This document shows, piece by piece, positions 8,994 through 17,118 of a DNA stretch of 64,000 nucleotides. The position numbers were made by a program, and so were the translations under genes. Location of the stretch: NCBI GenBank assembly GCA_019694135.1, contig JAIBCM010000001.1, positions 1 to 64,000 of the forward strand, given 5' to 3'. The DNA comes from Verrucomicrobiia bacterium (GTDB lineage Bacteria; Verrucomicrobiota; Verrucomicrobiia; JADLBR01; JAIBCM01). Numbering within the stretch: the stretch's first letter is position 1; each line of letters starts with the position of its first letter. The notes under the pieces were generated by a model, which was not told the DNA's origin, searched no databases, and saw only the letters and a program-made list of their open reading frames with translations.

Positions 8994-9755
8994 TTAAATC
9001 ATGACTTCGCTGGTGTCAGACACTCCCTCAATAAAATGTTGAATCGCTTCATCTTTACTTTTCTGAAAATTTTCTGGTGTATCAATCTTATAAATAACGC
9101 CTTCTCGCAACATAGCAATCCGATCGGCAATAGCAAAGACACTTTTCATATCATGCGTCACCACTACACTCGTGACACCGTAACGCTCGCTGATCTGATT
9201 AATTAACTGATTAATACTATCCGCCGTAATCGGATCCAATCCTGTCGTCGGCTCATCATAGAGAATTATTTCTGGCAGACGCGCAATCGCTCGCGCCAAA
9301 GCGACGCGTTTCTTCATGCCTCCACTTAACTCCGATGGCATTTTCCGCTCTTGATTAGGCAATCCGACCGCCTCCAACACTTCTGCCACGCGCTCTTTAA
9401 TTTCTTTAGCAGTAAACTTTTTTTCCTCTTTCAAAGGAAAACCAACATTCGCCTCAACCGAAAGGGAATCAAAAAGTGCTCCTCCTTGAAAAACGATGCC
9501 AATTTTTTTTCGGATCGGGACCATCTCCATTTCATTTAAACCCACCACATTTTTACCATCCACCAAAATTTGCCCCTTATCGGGCTTCATTAACCCAATC
9601 AAATGCTTTAACAAAACGCTTTTGCCGCAACCACTTCGCCCGATAACCACTAAACGTTCCGCGCGATGAATTTGAAGACTCACCCCTCGCAACACATGCT
9701 GTTTTCCCAGCCGTTTCTCCAAATTCTTAAACTCGATAACAACGTCGTCTTTCAT
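8994..9755 (-). CDS. mlaF: MlaF-like ABC transporter ATP-binding protein
   Basis: This is the ATPase of the lipid transporter at the inner membrane. Walker A is GRSGCGKS (about residue 39), the signature is LSGGMKKRVALARA, and Walker B is IILYDEPTTGLDP. The H-loop is VVTHDMKS. The LSGGM-x-KRV form of the signature is typical of MlaF. Its start overlaps the end of mlaE by four bases. The length of 253 aa is slightly under the E. coli protein. Confidence 0.94.
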   Translation of the reverse strand: MKDDVVIEFKNLEKRLGKQHVLRGVSLQIHRAERLVVIGRSGCGKSVLLKHLIGLMKPDKGQILVDGKNVVGLNEMEMVPIRKKIGIVFQGGALFDSLSVEANVGFPLKEEKKFTAKEIKERVAEVLEAVGLPNQERKMPSELSGGMKKRVALARAIARLPEIILYDEPTTGLDPITADSINQLINQISERYGVTSVVVTHDMKSVFAIADRIAMLREGVIYKIDTPENFQKSKDEAIQHFIEGVSDTSEVMI

Positions 9756-10567
9756 GAAGCCGGAAATAATGAATTTAACATGAACGTGAAAAAGAAATTC
9801 GCGATCAAAACACTCAAAGAGGAGCTTACTGCCGCTTCGGTCGTCGCTTTACCCACGCTTTCCGCTCCCGTGCCCGACATCAACCCTTTATGACACGACA
9901 CACTTACAATAATAATAGAAAATAAAAATGCTTTAATCAAACCAATCCACATGTCGCGCGCCTCGGTAAACTGCAAAATATTATACCAGTAATAAGTGCC
10001 ATCCACTCCCAGAAGCGGCACTGCCACCACATAACCCGCTGCCATTCCTCCCGCAATTGCCATCGCCACCAATGCAGGTAATGAAATCATCATCGCCACG
10101 AATCGTGGGACGATCAGATATTCAATCGGATAAACCGCCAACGCGCGCAACGCATCAATCTGCTCCGAAATTTTCATCGTGGCCAACTCTGCAGCCATTG
10201 CCGAACCCACTCGTCCCGCAATCATGAGTGCACTTAACACCGGACCTAACTCGCGACACATAGCCAAAGTCGCTACCGAACCTGTAGCGGAATCCATACC
10301 GAGTCGATGAAATTGAAACTGAATCTGCGCGGCAAACACCGCTCCCGTAAAAATGCCCGTTGTTAAAACCACAACCTGAGATCGCACCCCTACAAAATAA
10401 ATTTGTTGAATCGTCTGCTTCATCCGCAATGGTCGCGAAAAAAAACAGCGAAACGTTTCCATCATCAACAAAGCCACCTCGCCTAACTGTTCAATAAAGG
10501 AGATAGCAAGTCTGCCCGCTTTTAAAAAAAATGATTGAAACCAACGCATAATCAGAGATGATTTCAT
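9752..10567 (-). CDS. mlaE: MlaE-like ABC transporter permease
   Basis: This is the membrane subunit of the MCE transporter, 271 aa with about five hydrophobic segments. Family-typical stretches include ELGPVLSALMIAGRVGSA and AELATMKISEQIDALRALAV, the coupling region. It is the first gene of the E-F-D-ispD run and lies next to a 260-base structured spacer that may hold its promoter. The protein begins with a basic N-terminal extension. Confidence 0.92.
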   Translation of the reverse strand: MKSSLIMRWFQSFFLKAGRLAISFIEQLGEVALLMMETFRCFFSRPLRMKQTIQQIYFVGVRSQVVVLTTGIFTGAVFAAQIQFQFHRLGMDSATGSVATLAMCRELGPVLSALMIAGRVGSAMAAELATMKISEQIDALRALAVYPIEYLIVPRFVAMMISLPALVAMAIAGGMAAGYVVAVPLLGVDGTYYWYNILQFTEARDMWIGLIKAFLFSIIIVSVSCHKGLMSGTGAESVGKATTEAAVSSSLSVLIANFFFTFMLNSLFPAS

Positions 10568-10827
10568 AAGTAATCATAGGCTGCGCCGCAAGGATTTTGT
10601 GATGAAGTGCGAGGAATAAGGAAGGAGCCTATGTTAATATATAGGCGACTGATCGAATGACAAAGTAATTCAAACAAAAGATTGCGGCCTTTCGGTTACG
10701 TTCCTTTTGGCATAGCTCTGCGTCGCTCCTCGGTCGGTTATCTAGTTTCGATAGCCTTCCTCTTCGCTTCTTGATCTTTGCCAAAATGGATTCGTAACGC
10801 AACTTATGATTAATTATGAAACCATCT
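10568..10827. other. structured intergenic element of unknown function
   Basis: This 260-base spacer between yraN and mlaE has no convincing coding frame but is rich in paired sequences. TAGGCT near 10577 pairs with AGCCTA near 10626. GCCTAT at about 10627-10632 and ATAGGC at about 10641-10646 form a hairpin with an 8-base loop. Alternating GC-rich blocks follow (GCGGCCTTTCGGTTACG, GCGTCGCTCCTCGGTCGG). This could be an untranslated RNA, a long mlaE leader or a copy of a dispersed repeat. I found no second copy in this window. Confidence 0.45.
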
Positions 10828-11277
10828 CTAGTAAAGATAAGGCTCCGTTAATTCAAATGCATTTCTTATCAAAAAGCAGGTTGAATTTTTTTCTATTTCT
10901 TGAGCAAGTTCCACCTCCACCACATCAAATCGAAAAATAAGAGAAGGATTCCCGAGTAAACGCAAATATTCCAAGGCAGTTTTGGATAATCGTTTTTGCT
11001 TAGCACGATCCACAAACTCCCCCGGTCTGCCAAACTCTGTGGAACTGCGCGCTTTCACTTCCACAAATGCCAAAACTTCACCATCTCGACACACTAAATC
11101 AATCTCTCCACCTCTACCCCGGAACCGTTTCAGTAAAATTTTATATCCTTGTCCTCGTAAAAAATCGGCAGCAACAGCTTCACCCCATCTCCCTATATCG
11201 CAATCAACACTCTGCTTTTTGCCCAATCGCTTGCATAACCGGCGCAAACGAGTTGCGATGAATGGGGCAAGGGCCAT
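10828..11277 (-). CDS. yraN: UPF0102 (YraN) nuclease-fold protein
   Basis: The family has a RecB/Holliday-junction-resolvase-like nuclease fold; its cellular role is not settled. GRWGEAVAADFL (about residue 30) opens the conserved domain. The catalytic-type residues follow in GEIDLVCRDG and FVEVKARSS, which give the D and E-x-K triad. The start at 11277 overlaps the end of rnhB by 74 bases. An in-frame TTG at about codon 17 would reduce this, so the true N terminus is uncertain. The rplS-rnhB-yraN order is common in bacteria. Confidence 0.88.
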   Translation of the reverse strand: MALAPFIATRLRRLCKRLGKKQSVDCDIGRWGEAVAADFLRGQGYKILLKRFRGRGGEIDLVCRDGEVLAFVEVKARSSTEFGRPGEFVDRAKQKRLSKTALEYLRLLGNPSLIFRFDVVEVELAQEIEKNSTCFLIRNAFELTEPYLY

Positions 11278-11839
11278 AACGTTTCAACGCCTCCAAATGT
11301 TGAGGTGTGCCATAACCTTTATGTTCATCAAATCCATAATGAGGCCATTGCTGATGCCATTCGCGCATCAAACGATCCCTCACTACTTTAGCAATAATTG
11401 ACGCGGCAGCAATGGAATAACTCAGTCGATCACCGCTCACAATGCCTTCATGAGGAAAAGGAAAATCTCGAAAAGGTCGTCCATCTATTAGCACCCAATC
11501 CGGAGGCGATACAAATTGGCACAGTGCCAACTCCATCGCGCTTCGTGTAGCTTGATAAATATTATCCCGATCAATCTCTTCGACCGAAACAACTGCGTAA
11601 TGCCAGGTCATCTGTAAAGTTTCGGTTAAACGCGTAAAAAGTTCTTCTCTTTTTTTTTCTGATAATAATTTGGAATCCTTTATCCCTTTGACTTCCCGCT
11701 TTGAAACGCATCCATTCAAACAGACCGCAGCGGCAACCACTGGCCCCGCAAGCGGCCCTCGACCGGCCTCATCAACTCCGACTACGTAACGAAACCCTTT
11801 TTTTTGAGCGCTTTCTTCGAATTGAAAACTCGGCTTCAA
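11204..11839 (-). CDS. rnhB: ribonuclease HII
   Basis: RNase HII cuts the RNA strand of RNA-DNA hybrids and removes single ribonucleotides from DNA. The motif VGVDEAGRGPLAGPVVAAA is at residues 20-38. IKDSKLLSEKKRE and the acidic residues of VLIDGRPFRDF follow, and SIIAKVVRDR is also typical. The length of 211 aa is normal. It starts one base after the rplS stop and is followed by the overlapping yraN. Confidence 0.95.
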   Translation of the reverse strand: MKPSFQFEESAQKKGFRYVVGVDEAGRGPLAGPVVAAAVCLNGCVSKREVKGIKDSKLLSEKKREELFTRLTETLQMTWHYAVVSVEEIDRDNIYQATRSAMELALCQFVSPPDWVLIDGRPFRDFPFPHEGIVSGDRLSYSIAAASIIAKVVRDRLMREWHQQWPHYGFDEHKGYGTPQHLEALKRYGPCPIHRNSFAPVMQAIGQKAEC

Positions 11840-12205
11840 CTATTTTTTAGTAGATGAAGCTTTTAATTCTTTGACTGTAATCGCATCACGCCCTTCCACA
11901 CCTCGAAGATAATAAAGCTTGGCACGACGCACATGACCCCGTTTCTCAACCTGAATCTTTTCAATAATCGGCGAATGCAAAGGGAAAACGCGTTCCACAC
12001 CTTCACCATAAGAAATGCGGCGCACGGTAAACTGCGCATTCAACCCGCGCCCTTTTTTAGCGATCACCAATCCGGCAAAAACCTGCACCCGTTCCTTTTC
12101 CCCTTCCTTCACACGAGTATGGACTTTAATCGTATCGCCCACGCGAAAAGGGGTGATTTCCTTTTTAAACTGTTCCGATTCAATTTTTTCAATTAACAAA
12201 TTCAT
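11840..12205 (-). CDS. rplS: 50S ribosomal protein L19
   Basis: L19 lies at the 30S-50S interface. The conserved core [20 protein letters not shown] and the [10 protein letters not shown] motif near the C terminus are clear. I place the start at ATG 12203-12205 ([10 protein letters not shown]) because AAAGG lies about eight bases upstream. The longer frame to 12262 adds 19 residues foreign to the family. The protein is 121 aa. trmD, often its neighbour, lies about 10 kb away in this genome. It probably leads the rplS-rnhB-yraN run. Confidence 0.96.
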   Translation of the reverse strand: MNLLIEKIESEQFKKEITPFRVGDTIKVHTRVKEGEKERVQVFAGLVIAKKGRGLNAQFTVRRISYGEGVERVFPLHSPIIEKIQVEKRGHVRRAKLYYLRGVEGRDAITVKELKASSTKK

Positions 12206-12343
12206 AACTAACCTTTGATTTGAGAAGACATGGCACGTTACCGATTTCTCAAAACAGGTCAAGTCTTGTGGTAAATTCTTTAAAAAAAACTAAAATCTGA
12301 CCCTAAAAGAAGATCGCAATTTTTAAATCAAATAGCGCATTAC

Positions 12344-12362
12344 CAATCTTGTCTCAAGATTG
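12344..12362. other. short inverted repeat downstream of the HExxH gene
   Basis: CAATCTTG and CAAGATTG form a perfect 8-base hairpin with a 3-base loop, 17 bases past the stop of the 12379-13674 gene. No T-run follows directly on either strand, so it is only a weak terminator candidate. Confidence 0.4.
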
Positions 12363-12378
12363 ATCGGATGCCGCACCC

Positions 12379-13674
12379 TTAAATGATGTTTAATGGGCTC
12401 AAAACAAGACGATTATCGTTTGGATCCAAGATTTGACGAGTGGACTGATTTCTTTGAAATGATTTAGGTTGCAAAGAAGGATCTTTGAGAATGGATGATT
12501 GTAAAATAATTTCAATTTGCGCATCAGTAAGATGCTCTGAACCCCACAATTCTCTCACGCGAGTCGATGCCATCCGCGACATTAAATTAAAATCACTGTT
12601 GTGATGAAATCCTACACTATTACGACCCGTAGAACGATAATGACCGATAGAACGAAATGCTTTTTCGTCTTCTACCAAAACACTGTCAATTAAACAATGA
12701 ACTGACTCGTGTCCCGGTGTTCTTGCTGCGGATCGATCAGAAGCAAATACGGCATTTTCTGTTTTTAATGAAATTCTTCTAAATTCCTTAGTATAGCTTA
12801 TTCCATGCACCTTTCCTTCTAATAAAGGAGTGTCTCCCGTCATGACGAATCTAAGCCCCTTCTCAGGCGGATAAAATTTTGCTGTGTAACGCGCGAGCCT
12901 CCTAAGTTCTCTTGCGGATAGTCCATCTTCCAGCTTAATACCTCTGGGCAAATCGATAATTTTTGCTGGTAAAACTTCGACTTTAATTCCTGCGGGCGCC
13001 AGGGATTCTTGCATAAGAGCAGTTTTCTTTTCAGCATCCTTTTCCGTAGATAAAAGCCTTCCCTTTTTATCCCTAACTAGAAAAGGTTGAACTTCCATAA
13101 CTTTTTTTATGGGAACTGAAACCGATGCCGTTTCTTGTTTACCTACCACATCATCTTGATAAGTCACAGTAATTTGACTGCCTAACTCCGCTAAAACCGT
13201 CTGATCTTTGGGATCATTATCTTTGTGGCCATTCAGTGGGTAGTTATCAAAGGATCGATTAGACACTAAAACAATAGGCTTCGAATAAAATGTGCCCGGT
13301 TGCTGCGGATCTTCATATAAATAAACCAGCGTAGAATCCTGATAAGAACTATCGGGATTCGTGGGATTGCTGCTTTCGATGTTAGCTACAATAAAACCTT
13401 TTCCAGCCAAAGCTGGATTTTCGTATCGGAGATAAAACCGGTCGTTGGATTTTTCAGGATTAAATTTAGAGTTAGCAATCGAACTCTTGTCAGAGGCTTG
13501 TAAGCTGTCATGCAAATTAGCAATATCTAAAGACGCAGCTTTTTTGCCTTTGAAATCCAAGATTTGCAGAGCGGGTTTTTCATAAGGTGTTAGAGTTAAA
13601 CCGAGCCGATTTTTTACCGAGGACTCTACTAAACCATTTTTCTTGTCTCTACTTAAATTACGTCTTAAAGCCAT
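12379..13674 (-). CDS. putative zinc metallopeptidase-like protein (HExxH)
   Basis: I do not recognise the family. The 431-residue protein has a beta-rich N-terminal part with Asp/Asn-rich loops. A zinc-peptidase-like segment follows: HESVH near residue 320, then HHNSDFNLMS about 40 residues later. The latter resembles the third-ligand and Met-turn region of zincins. The first helix after SARELRRLARY is basic. There is no signal peptide, so secretion, if any, would be by another route. It stands alone between rplS and hupE. Catalytic activity is an inference from the motif spacing. Confidence 0.65.
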   Translation of the reverse strand: MALRRNLSRDKKNGLVESSVKNRLGLTLTPYEKPALQILDFKGKKAASLDIANLHDSLQASDKSSIANSKFNPEKSNDRFYLRYENPALAGKGFIVANIESSNPTNPDSSYQDSTLVYLYEDPQQPGTFYSKPIVLVSNRSFDNYPLNGHKDNDPKDQTVLAELGSQITVTYQDDVVGKQETASVSVPIKKVMEVQPFLVRDKKGRLLSTEKDAEKKTALMQESLAPAGIKVEVLPAKIIDLPRGIKLEDGLSARELRRLARYTAKFYPPEKGLRFVMTGDTPLLEGKVHGISYTKEFRRISLKTENAVFASDRSAARTPGHESVHCLIDSVLVEDEKAFRSIGHYRSTGRNSVGFHHNSDFNLMSRMASTRVRELWGSEHLTDAQIEIILQSSILKDPSLQPKSFQRNQSTRQILDPNDNRLVLSPLNII

Positions 13675-13895
13675 ACAACTTATTACTAAAACATAAATAA
13701 AACACAGCTTTAACTTTTATCAAGGACCCAACCTAAAAATTTTCGTAAAAAAGGGTGAAATTGAGACTGCTCGATAGATTTTAAATTAAGAATCTTAACT
13801 CTCTAATTCAACTTCAACTCCTGCCATTCTTACCTTCTTGACAACCCTCGACTAAATGTAATGATGAAAAAAACTGAAACCACAAGAACTTACCT

Positions 13896-14468
13896 ATGCA
13901 CAAACGAATCATCCTCATTCTCGCCAGTTGCTTAATAACTCCTGCACTTGCACAAGCTCACCCACTCCATACTGTTCATAGTTTCCCTCAAGGATTCACA
14001 CATCCCTTCCTCGGTTTAGACCATCTTTTAGTCATGCTAGCCATCGGACTATGGGCCGTGCAACTGGGACAATCGGCTTTATGGCAACTACCTTGCGCAT
14101 TTCTTGCGAGTATGATGGCGGGAGGATTTTGGGGCTCAAAACAAATTCCTCTACCCTTACTGGAGGACGGCATTTTAGCTTCAGTCATTTTATTAGGACT
14201 TTTGCTCATGTTAGCAAAACCTTTGCCTATTTCTGTTTCCCTATTAATTGTTGGAATTTCTGGCTGGATGCATGGCTACGCTCACGGCCTTGAAATTCCT
14301 ATAGGCTACTCGGGTTTGAATTATGGTCTGGGCTTTCTCTTGGCAACAGCCAGTCTTCATGGCATCGGACTCATGTTGCCTCTTTTATTCGGACGCTCCA
14401 TTTTACTCACGCGATGGGCAGGAGTAGGCATTTTAGTCAGTGGCTGCCTTATTATGCTTGGATCATAA
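13896..14468 (+). CDS. HupE/UreJ family membrane protein
   Basis: The family is thought to transport nickel or cobalt for hydrogenase or urease maturation. The protein has a signal peptide (to about ALAQA, residue 21). The conserved HPFLGLDHLLVMLAIGLWA, with its His-Asp-His pattern, follows, then five or six more hydrophobic segments. The length of 190 aa is typical. No hydrogenase or urease gene is in the window, so the metal and client are unknown. The gene stands alone. Confidence 0.85.
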   Translation: MHKRIILILASCLITPALAQAHPLHTVHSFPQGFTHPFLGLDHLLVMLAIGLWAVQLGQSALWQLPCAFLASMMAGGFWGSKQIPLPLLEDGILASVILLGLLLMLAKPLPISVSLLIVGISGWMHGYAHGLEIPIGYSGLNYGLGFLLATASLHGIGLMLPLLFGRSILLTRWAGVGILVSGCLIMLGS

Positions 14469-14537
14469 TTATCTAAGCTGATCGAAGTTTGAGTTAGAGT
14501 TGTCTAAGTTTTAAAAATCTCTTACCTTTAACAAACC

Positions 14538-14933
14538 ATGATAAACACACTCCGAGAATTGCCCGGACTTTATGTTACGGTCGATAGCGTCATTCACATT
14601 CCTGAAGCCGATACGCCACCAGATAAACCCTTTGCTTTTCGCTACGATCTTTCCATTCACAATAAAAGCCAGGAAACGATTACCATTCAGGCACGTAAGT
14701 GGGTAGTCACTAATGAACAAGGCGAAAAATTAGTGGTAGAAGGCGATGGCGTGGTCGGAGTCAATCCTCACCTGGAACCTGGTGAAACGTTCAGCTATCA
14801 CAGTTTCCATTTGATCGATACCCCTAGCATTGCCGAAGGCGCTTATTTCGGCACCACCGAAGAAGGCGAAAAAATCATGACTAAAATTCCTTCCTTCAAC
14901 ATGAAACCACCCATCTCACATAAACTTTCTTAA
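14538..14933 (+). CDS. apaG: ApaG domain protein
   Basis: ApaG is a small fibronectin-III-like beta-sandwich protein linked to Co2+ resistance and Mg2+ efflux in enterobacteria; its biochemical role is unclear. The sequence shows the family pattern IHNKSQETITIQARKWVVTN, GVVGVNPHLEPGETFSY and GAYFGTTEEGE. At 131 aa it is the full single domain. It precedes the toxin-antitoxin-like pair by ten bases, which may be chance. Confidence 0.9.
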   Translation: MINTLRELPGLYVTVDSVIHIPEADTPPDKPFAFRYDLSIHNKSQETITIQARKWVVTNEQGEKLVVEGDGVVGVNPHLEPGETFSYHSFHLIDTPSIAEGAYFGTTEEGEKIMTKIPSFNMKPPISHKLS

Positions 14934-14943
14934 CTCACTCATT

Positions 14944-15219
14944 ATGGAATTCGACTGGAGTCTGGTTCCCGCGCTTTCGGCACAAAACCGACAACAAATC
15001 GAAGAATGCTTTGAAGATCCGTTTAACCTCAAACTCATGCCAGAAGAGCCTTTGGCAAAAGATCATCACCGCTTTTTTTGTCTCGGTAAAGACACTGCGC
15101 AAAACGGTTGGTTCATAGTCTATACCACAAACGGAAAACAACTTCGTATCTTAACAACTCGCCGGCTTAGCGAATCAGAAAATCATTATTACGAACGCAA
15201 ACTGCGCGAGGTTTTATGA
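14944..15219 (+). CDS. brnT: BrnT-like toxin
   Basis: The 91-residue protein matches the BrnT layout. It starts MEFDWS, then has FEDPFNLKL, then RFFCLGKD. A beta-strand block (GWFIVYTTNGKQLRILTTR) precedes the C-terminal helix with ENHYYERKLRE. BrnT toxins are RelE-fold ribonucleases neutralised by BrnA. The next gene overlaps by four bases and looks like a ribbon-helix-helix antitoxin, which supports the call. The central region is divergent, so toxicity is not assured. Confidence 0.72.
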   Translation: MEFDWSLVPALSAQNRQQIEECFEDPFNLKLMPEEPLAKDHHRFFCLGKDTAQNGWFIVYTTNGKQLRILTTRRLSESENHYYERKLREVL

Positions 15220-15500
15220 GCCACACTCCCACACAACGTCTAAAAAAATGGAATCAAGTACCAACCTTCACTTCACTAAAAGAAGAACAACAATACTGGA
15301 TAGATACAGAACTGGAACCTGCCCTCATCAAAGAATCACTTTACAATCCTGAATCCACCGATTCCACCCTCATCACCTTGCGTTTAGATCCTCGCATGCT
15401 CGCTCGCTTGAAAAGATTAGCCCGCCAACGCTATCTCAACTACCAAAGCATGATCAAGCAATGGCTCGCCGAACGCTTGGAAAAAGAGTTAGAAAAATAA
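15216..15500 (+). CDS. brnA: BrnA/CopG-like antitoxin
   Basis: The C-terminal half (about residues 50-94) fits a ribbon-helix-helix DNA-binding domain: ITLRLDPRMLARLKRLA, then YQSMIKQWLAERLEKEL. The N-terminal half is charged and may wrap the toxin. It overlaps the BrnT-like gene by four bases in the usual toxin-first order. Such antitoxins normally bind their own promoter, here expected upstream of 14944, but I see no clear operator. Confidence 0.72.
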   Translation: MSHTPTQRLKKWNQVPTFTSLKEEQQYWIDTELEPALIKESLYNPESTDSTLITLRLDPRMLARLKRLARQRYLNYQSMIKQWLAERLEKELEK

Positions 15501-15536
15501 TTTGCCTTCTCGCCCACTCCTATCCAAACTTAACTT

Positions 15537-16142
15537 ATGCAAATCATCTCCAACCGTTCTCACCCGCAACGCGCCTTTACCCTTGTTGAACTCCTAATCG
15601 TCATTTCCATTATCGCCATCCTAGCCGGTCTCGGATTCCCGGCTCTCACCGCTGCCAAAAATGCCGCGCGCAAAACACAAACCGCCAGCTTGCTCAACAC
15701 TATCAAAATTGGCATTACTGCTTACATGACCGAATACGGACGTCTACCAGATATCGGTTCGGCTTCTTCCGACGAAGAATATCGCTCCGACAGCCAGGAA
15801 TTCAAAACCCTCGTCAACACTTTATCCGGAGCAAAAGATGACGATGCCGAAGCCATTCGATTAAATCCTCGACGCATTCCTTTCTGCGATTTTCAAGCCA
15901 AAGATTTTAAAAACGGCTCCATAAGCTCTCACGAACTCGTTGATGCCTGGAAACGTCCTTTTTACATCATCCTCGACTTCAATTACGACAATCTCATCGA
16001 TCAAAATGCCATTGGCCAAAACATGCCTGCCGAACTTAAACCAGACGATGATATCTCCGGCAATGTCGCGCTATGGTCACAAGGCGCTGCCGTAACACCG
16101 GAAAAAATGAAACGCAGCGACCTGGTTTCCACCTGGCGATAA
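15537..16142 (+). CDS. type II secretion-like pseudopilin (GspG/PulG type)
   Basis: A class III signal peptide is visible: basic leader SHPQRA, then FTLVELLIVISIIAILAG with the +5 glutamate. Cleavage is expected before the phenylalanine. A helical spine (KNAARKTQTASLLNTIKIGI) and a globular domain with Asp/Asn-rich loops follow, as in GspG-type pseudopilins. The length is 201 aa. No secretion ATPase or secretin is in the window, so it is an orphan here. Such orphans are common in Verrucomicrobiota. Confidence 0.85.
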   Translation: MQIISNRSHPQRAFTLVELLIVISIIAILAGLGFPALTAAKNAARKTQTASLLNTIKIGITAYMTEYGRLPDIGSASSDEEYRSDSQEFKTLVNTLSGAKDDDAEAIRLNPRRIPFCDFQAKDFKNGSISSHELVDAWKRPFYIILDFNYDNLIDQNAIGQNMPAELKPDDDISGNVALWSQGAAVTPEKMKRSDLVSTWR

Positions 16143-16162
16143 TTTCACTTTAATTGTTGTAG

Positions 16163-16181
16163 GGCAAGCGCACCGCTTGCC
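16163..16181. terminator. hairpin between convergent genes
   Basis: GGCAAGCG and CGCTTGCC pair perfectly around CAC. The hairpin lies in the 49-base gap between the convergent pseudopilin and sugar kinase genes. It lacks a clear T-run, so it may instead be one copy of a dispersed palindromic repeat. Confidence 0.45.
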
Positions 16182-16191
16182 AACGTGCCTA

Positions 16192-17109
16192 TCACAAACC
16201 AAACTCGCTTAATTCTCGGAACTTTTTAAACCGCTCCTGAATTTCAGATTGGGTCAACGTTTGCAAACGCCCTAAACTAAACGCCTCCACATTAAACGAA
16301 GCTAACACACTGCCAAAAATCACCGCTCGTTTCAGCTCAGCAAAAGAAAACGAATCGTTCGTCGCCAAAAAACCCAGTAATCCCCCTGCAAAACAATCGC
16401 CAGCGCCCGTCGGATCATGAATGTCTTCCAAGGGATAAGCTGGAGCAGAAAAAAATTCGCCCTGCCCAAAAAGCAAGCAACCATGCTCACCCTTTTTAAT
16501 CGCCACATAACGCGGTCCCATCTGCTGCAACTGCCAACCCGCTTTAATCAAACTGGTTTGCTTCGTCAACTCGCGCGCTTCGCCGTCATTCAAAATCAAC
16601 ATATCGACCCGTTTCAATAACGCCTTCAAATCCTCCTGCGCCGTTTGAATCCACAAATCCATCGTATCCGCCACAACAAATCGCGGCTGCGGAACTTGAT
16701 CCAACACATGCAACTGCAAAGCAGGCGCAATATTGCCCAACAAAACATAAGGCGTTTCGCGATAACCCTCCGGCAAATCCGGCCTAAATTTCTCAAACAC
16801 ATTCAACTCCACCGACAACGTGCGACGAATATTCAAATCCCATTCATACTCCCCCGACCAAGCGAAAGTCTTACCCTTAGCGCGTTGCAACCCTAATAAA
16901 TCCACACCCCGCCTCTCAAAAAGCTCCAAATAATCCACAGGAAAATCTTCACCCACAATCCCCACCATCTTAACCGGCGAAAAAAAACTGGCCGCCACCG
17001 CCGCATAAGAAGCCGACCCGCCTAACATACGATCATGATTTTCCAACGGCGTCTTCACTGAATCCAACGCCACCGAACCCGCTACTAAAATACTCATATT
17101 ATTATTCAT
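16192..17109 (-). CDS. PfkB-family carbohydrate kinase
   Basis: This is a ribokinase-type ATP-dependent sugar or nucleoside kinase; the substrate is unknown. The N-terminal GSVALDSVKT and the substrate-region MLGGSASYAAVAASFF fit the fold. The C-terminal signature DPTGAGDCFAGG (about residues 231-242) carries the catalytic Asp. The length of 305 aa is normal. The start is either residue 1 or Met5; no ribosome binding site favours one. It follows the SDR gene by nine bases and is probably cotranscribed with it. Confidence 0.88.
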   Translation of the reverse strand: MNNNMSILVAGSVALDSVKTPLENHDRMLGGSASYAAVAASFFSPVKMVGIVGEDFPVDYLELFERRGVDLLGLQRAKGKTFAWSGEYEWDLNIRRTLSVELNVFEKFRPDLPEGYRETPYVLLGNIAPALQLHVLDQVPQPRFVVADTMDLWIQTAQEDLKALLKRVDMLILNDGEARELTKQTSLIKAGWQLQQMGPRYVAIKKGEHGCLLFGQGEFFSAPAYPLEDIHDPTGAGDCFAGGLLGFLATNDSFSFAELKRAVIFGSVLASFNVEAFSLGRLQTLTQSEIQERFKKFRELSEFGL

Positions 17110-17118
17110 AAAAAAAAT

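Noticed and set aside
10982-11401. 139-codon plus-strand frame opposite yraN and rnhB
   Set aside because: It is antisense to two clear genes with strong motifs, and its own product is low-complexity and basic.
13675-13895. TTGACA about 60 bases before hupE as a promoter
   Set aside because: The nearest acceptable -10 box (TAATGA) is only 15 bases away, so the match is too poor to list.
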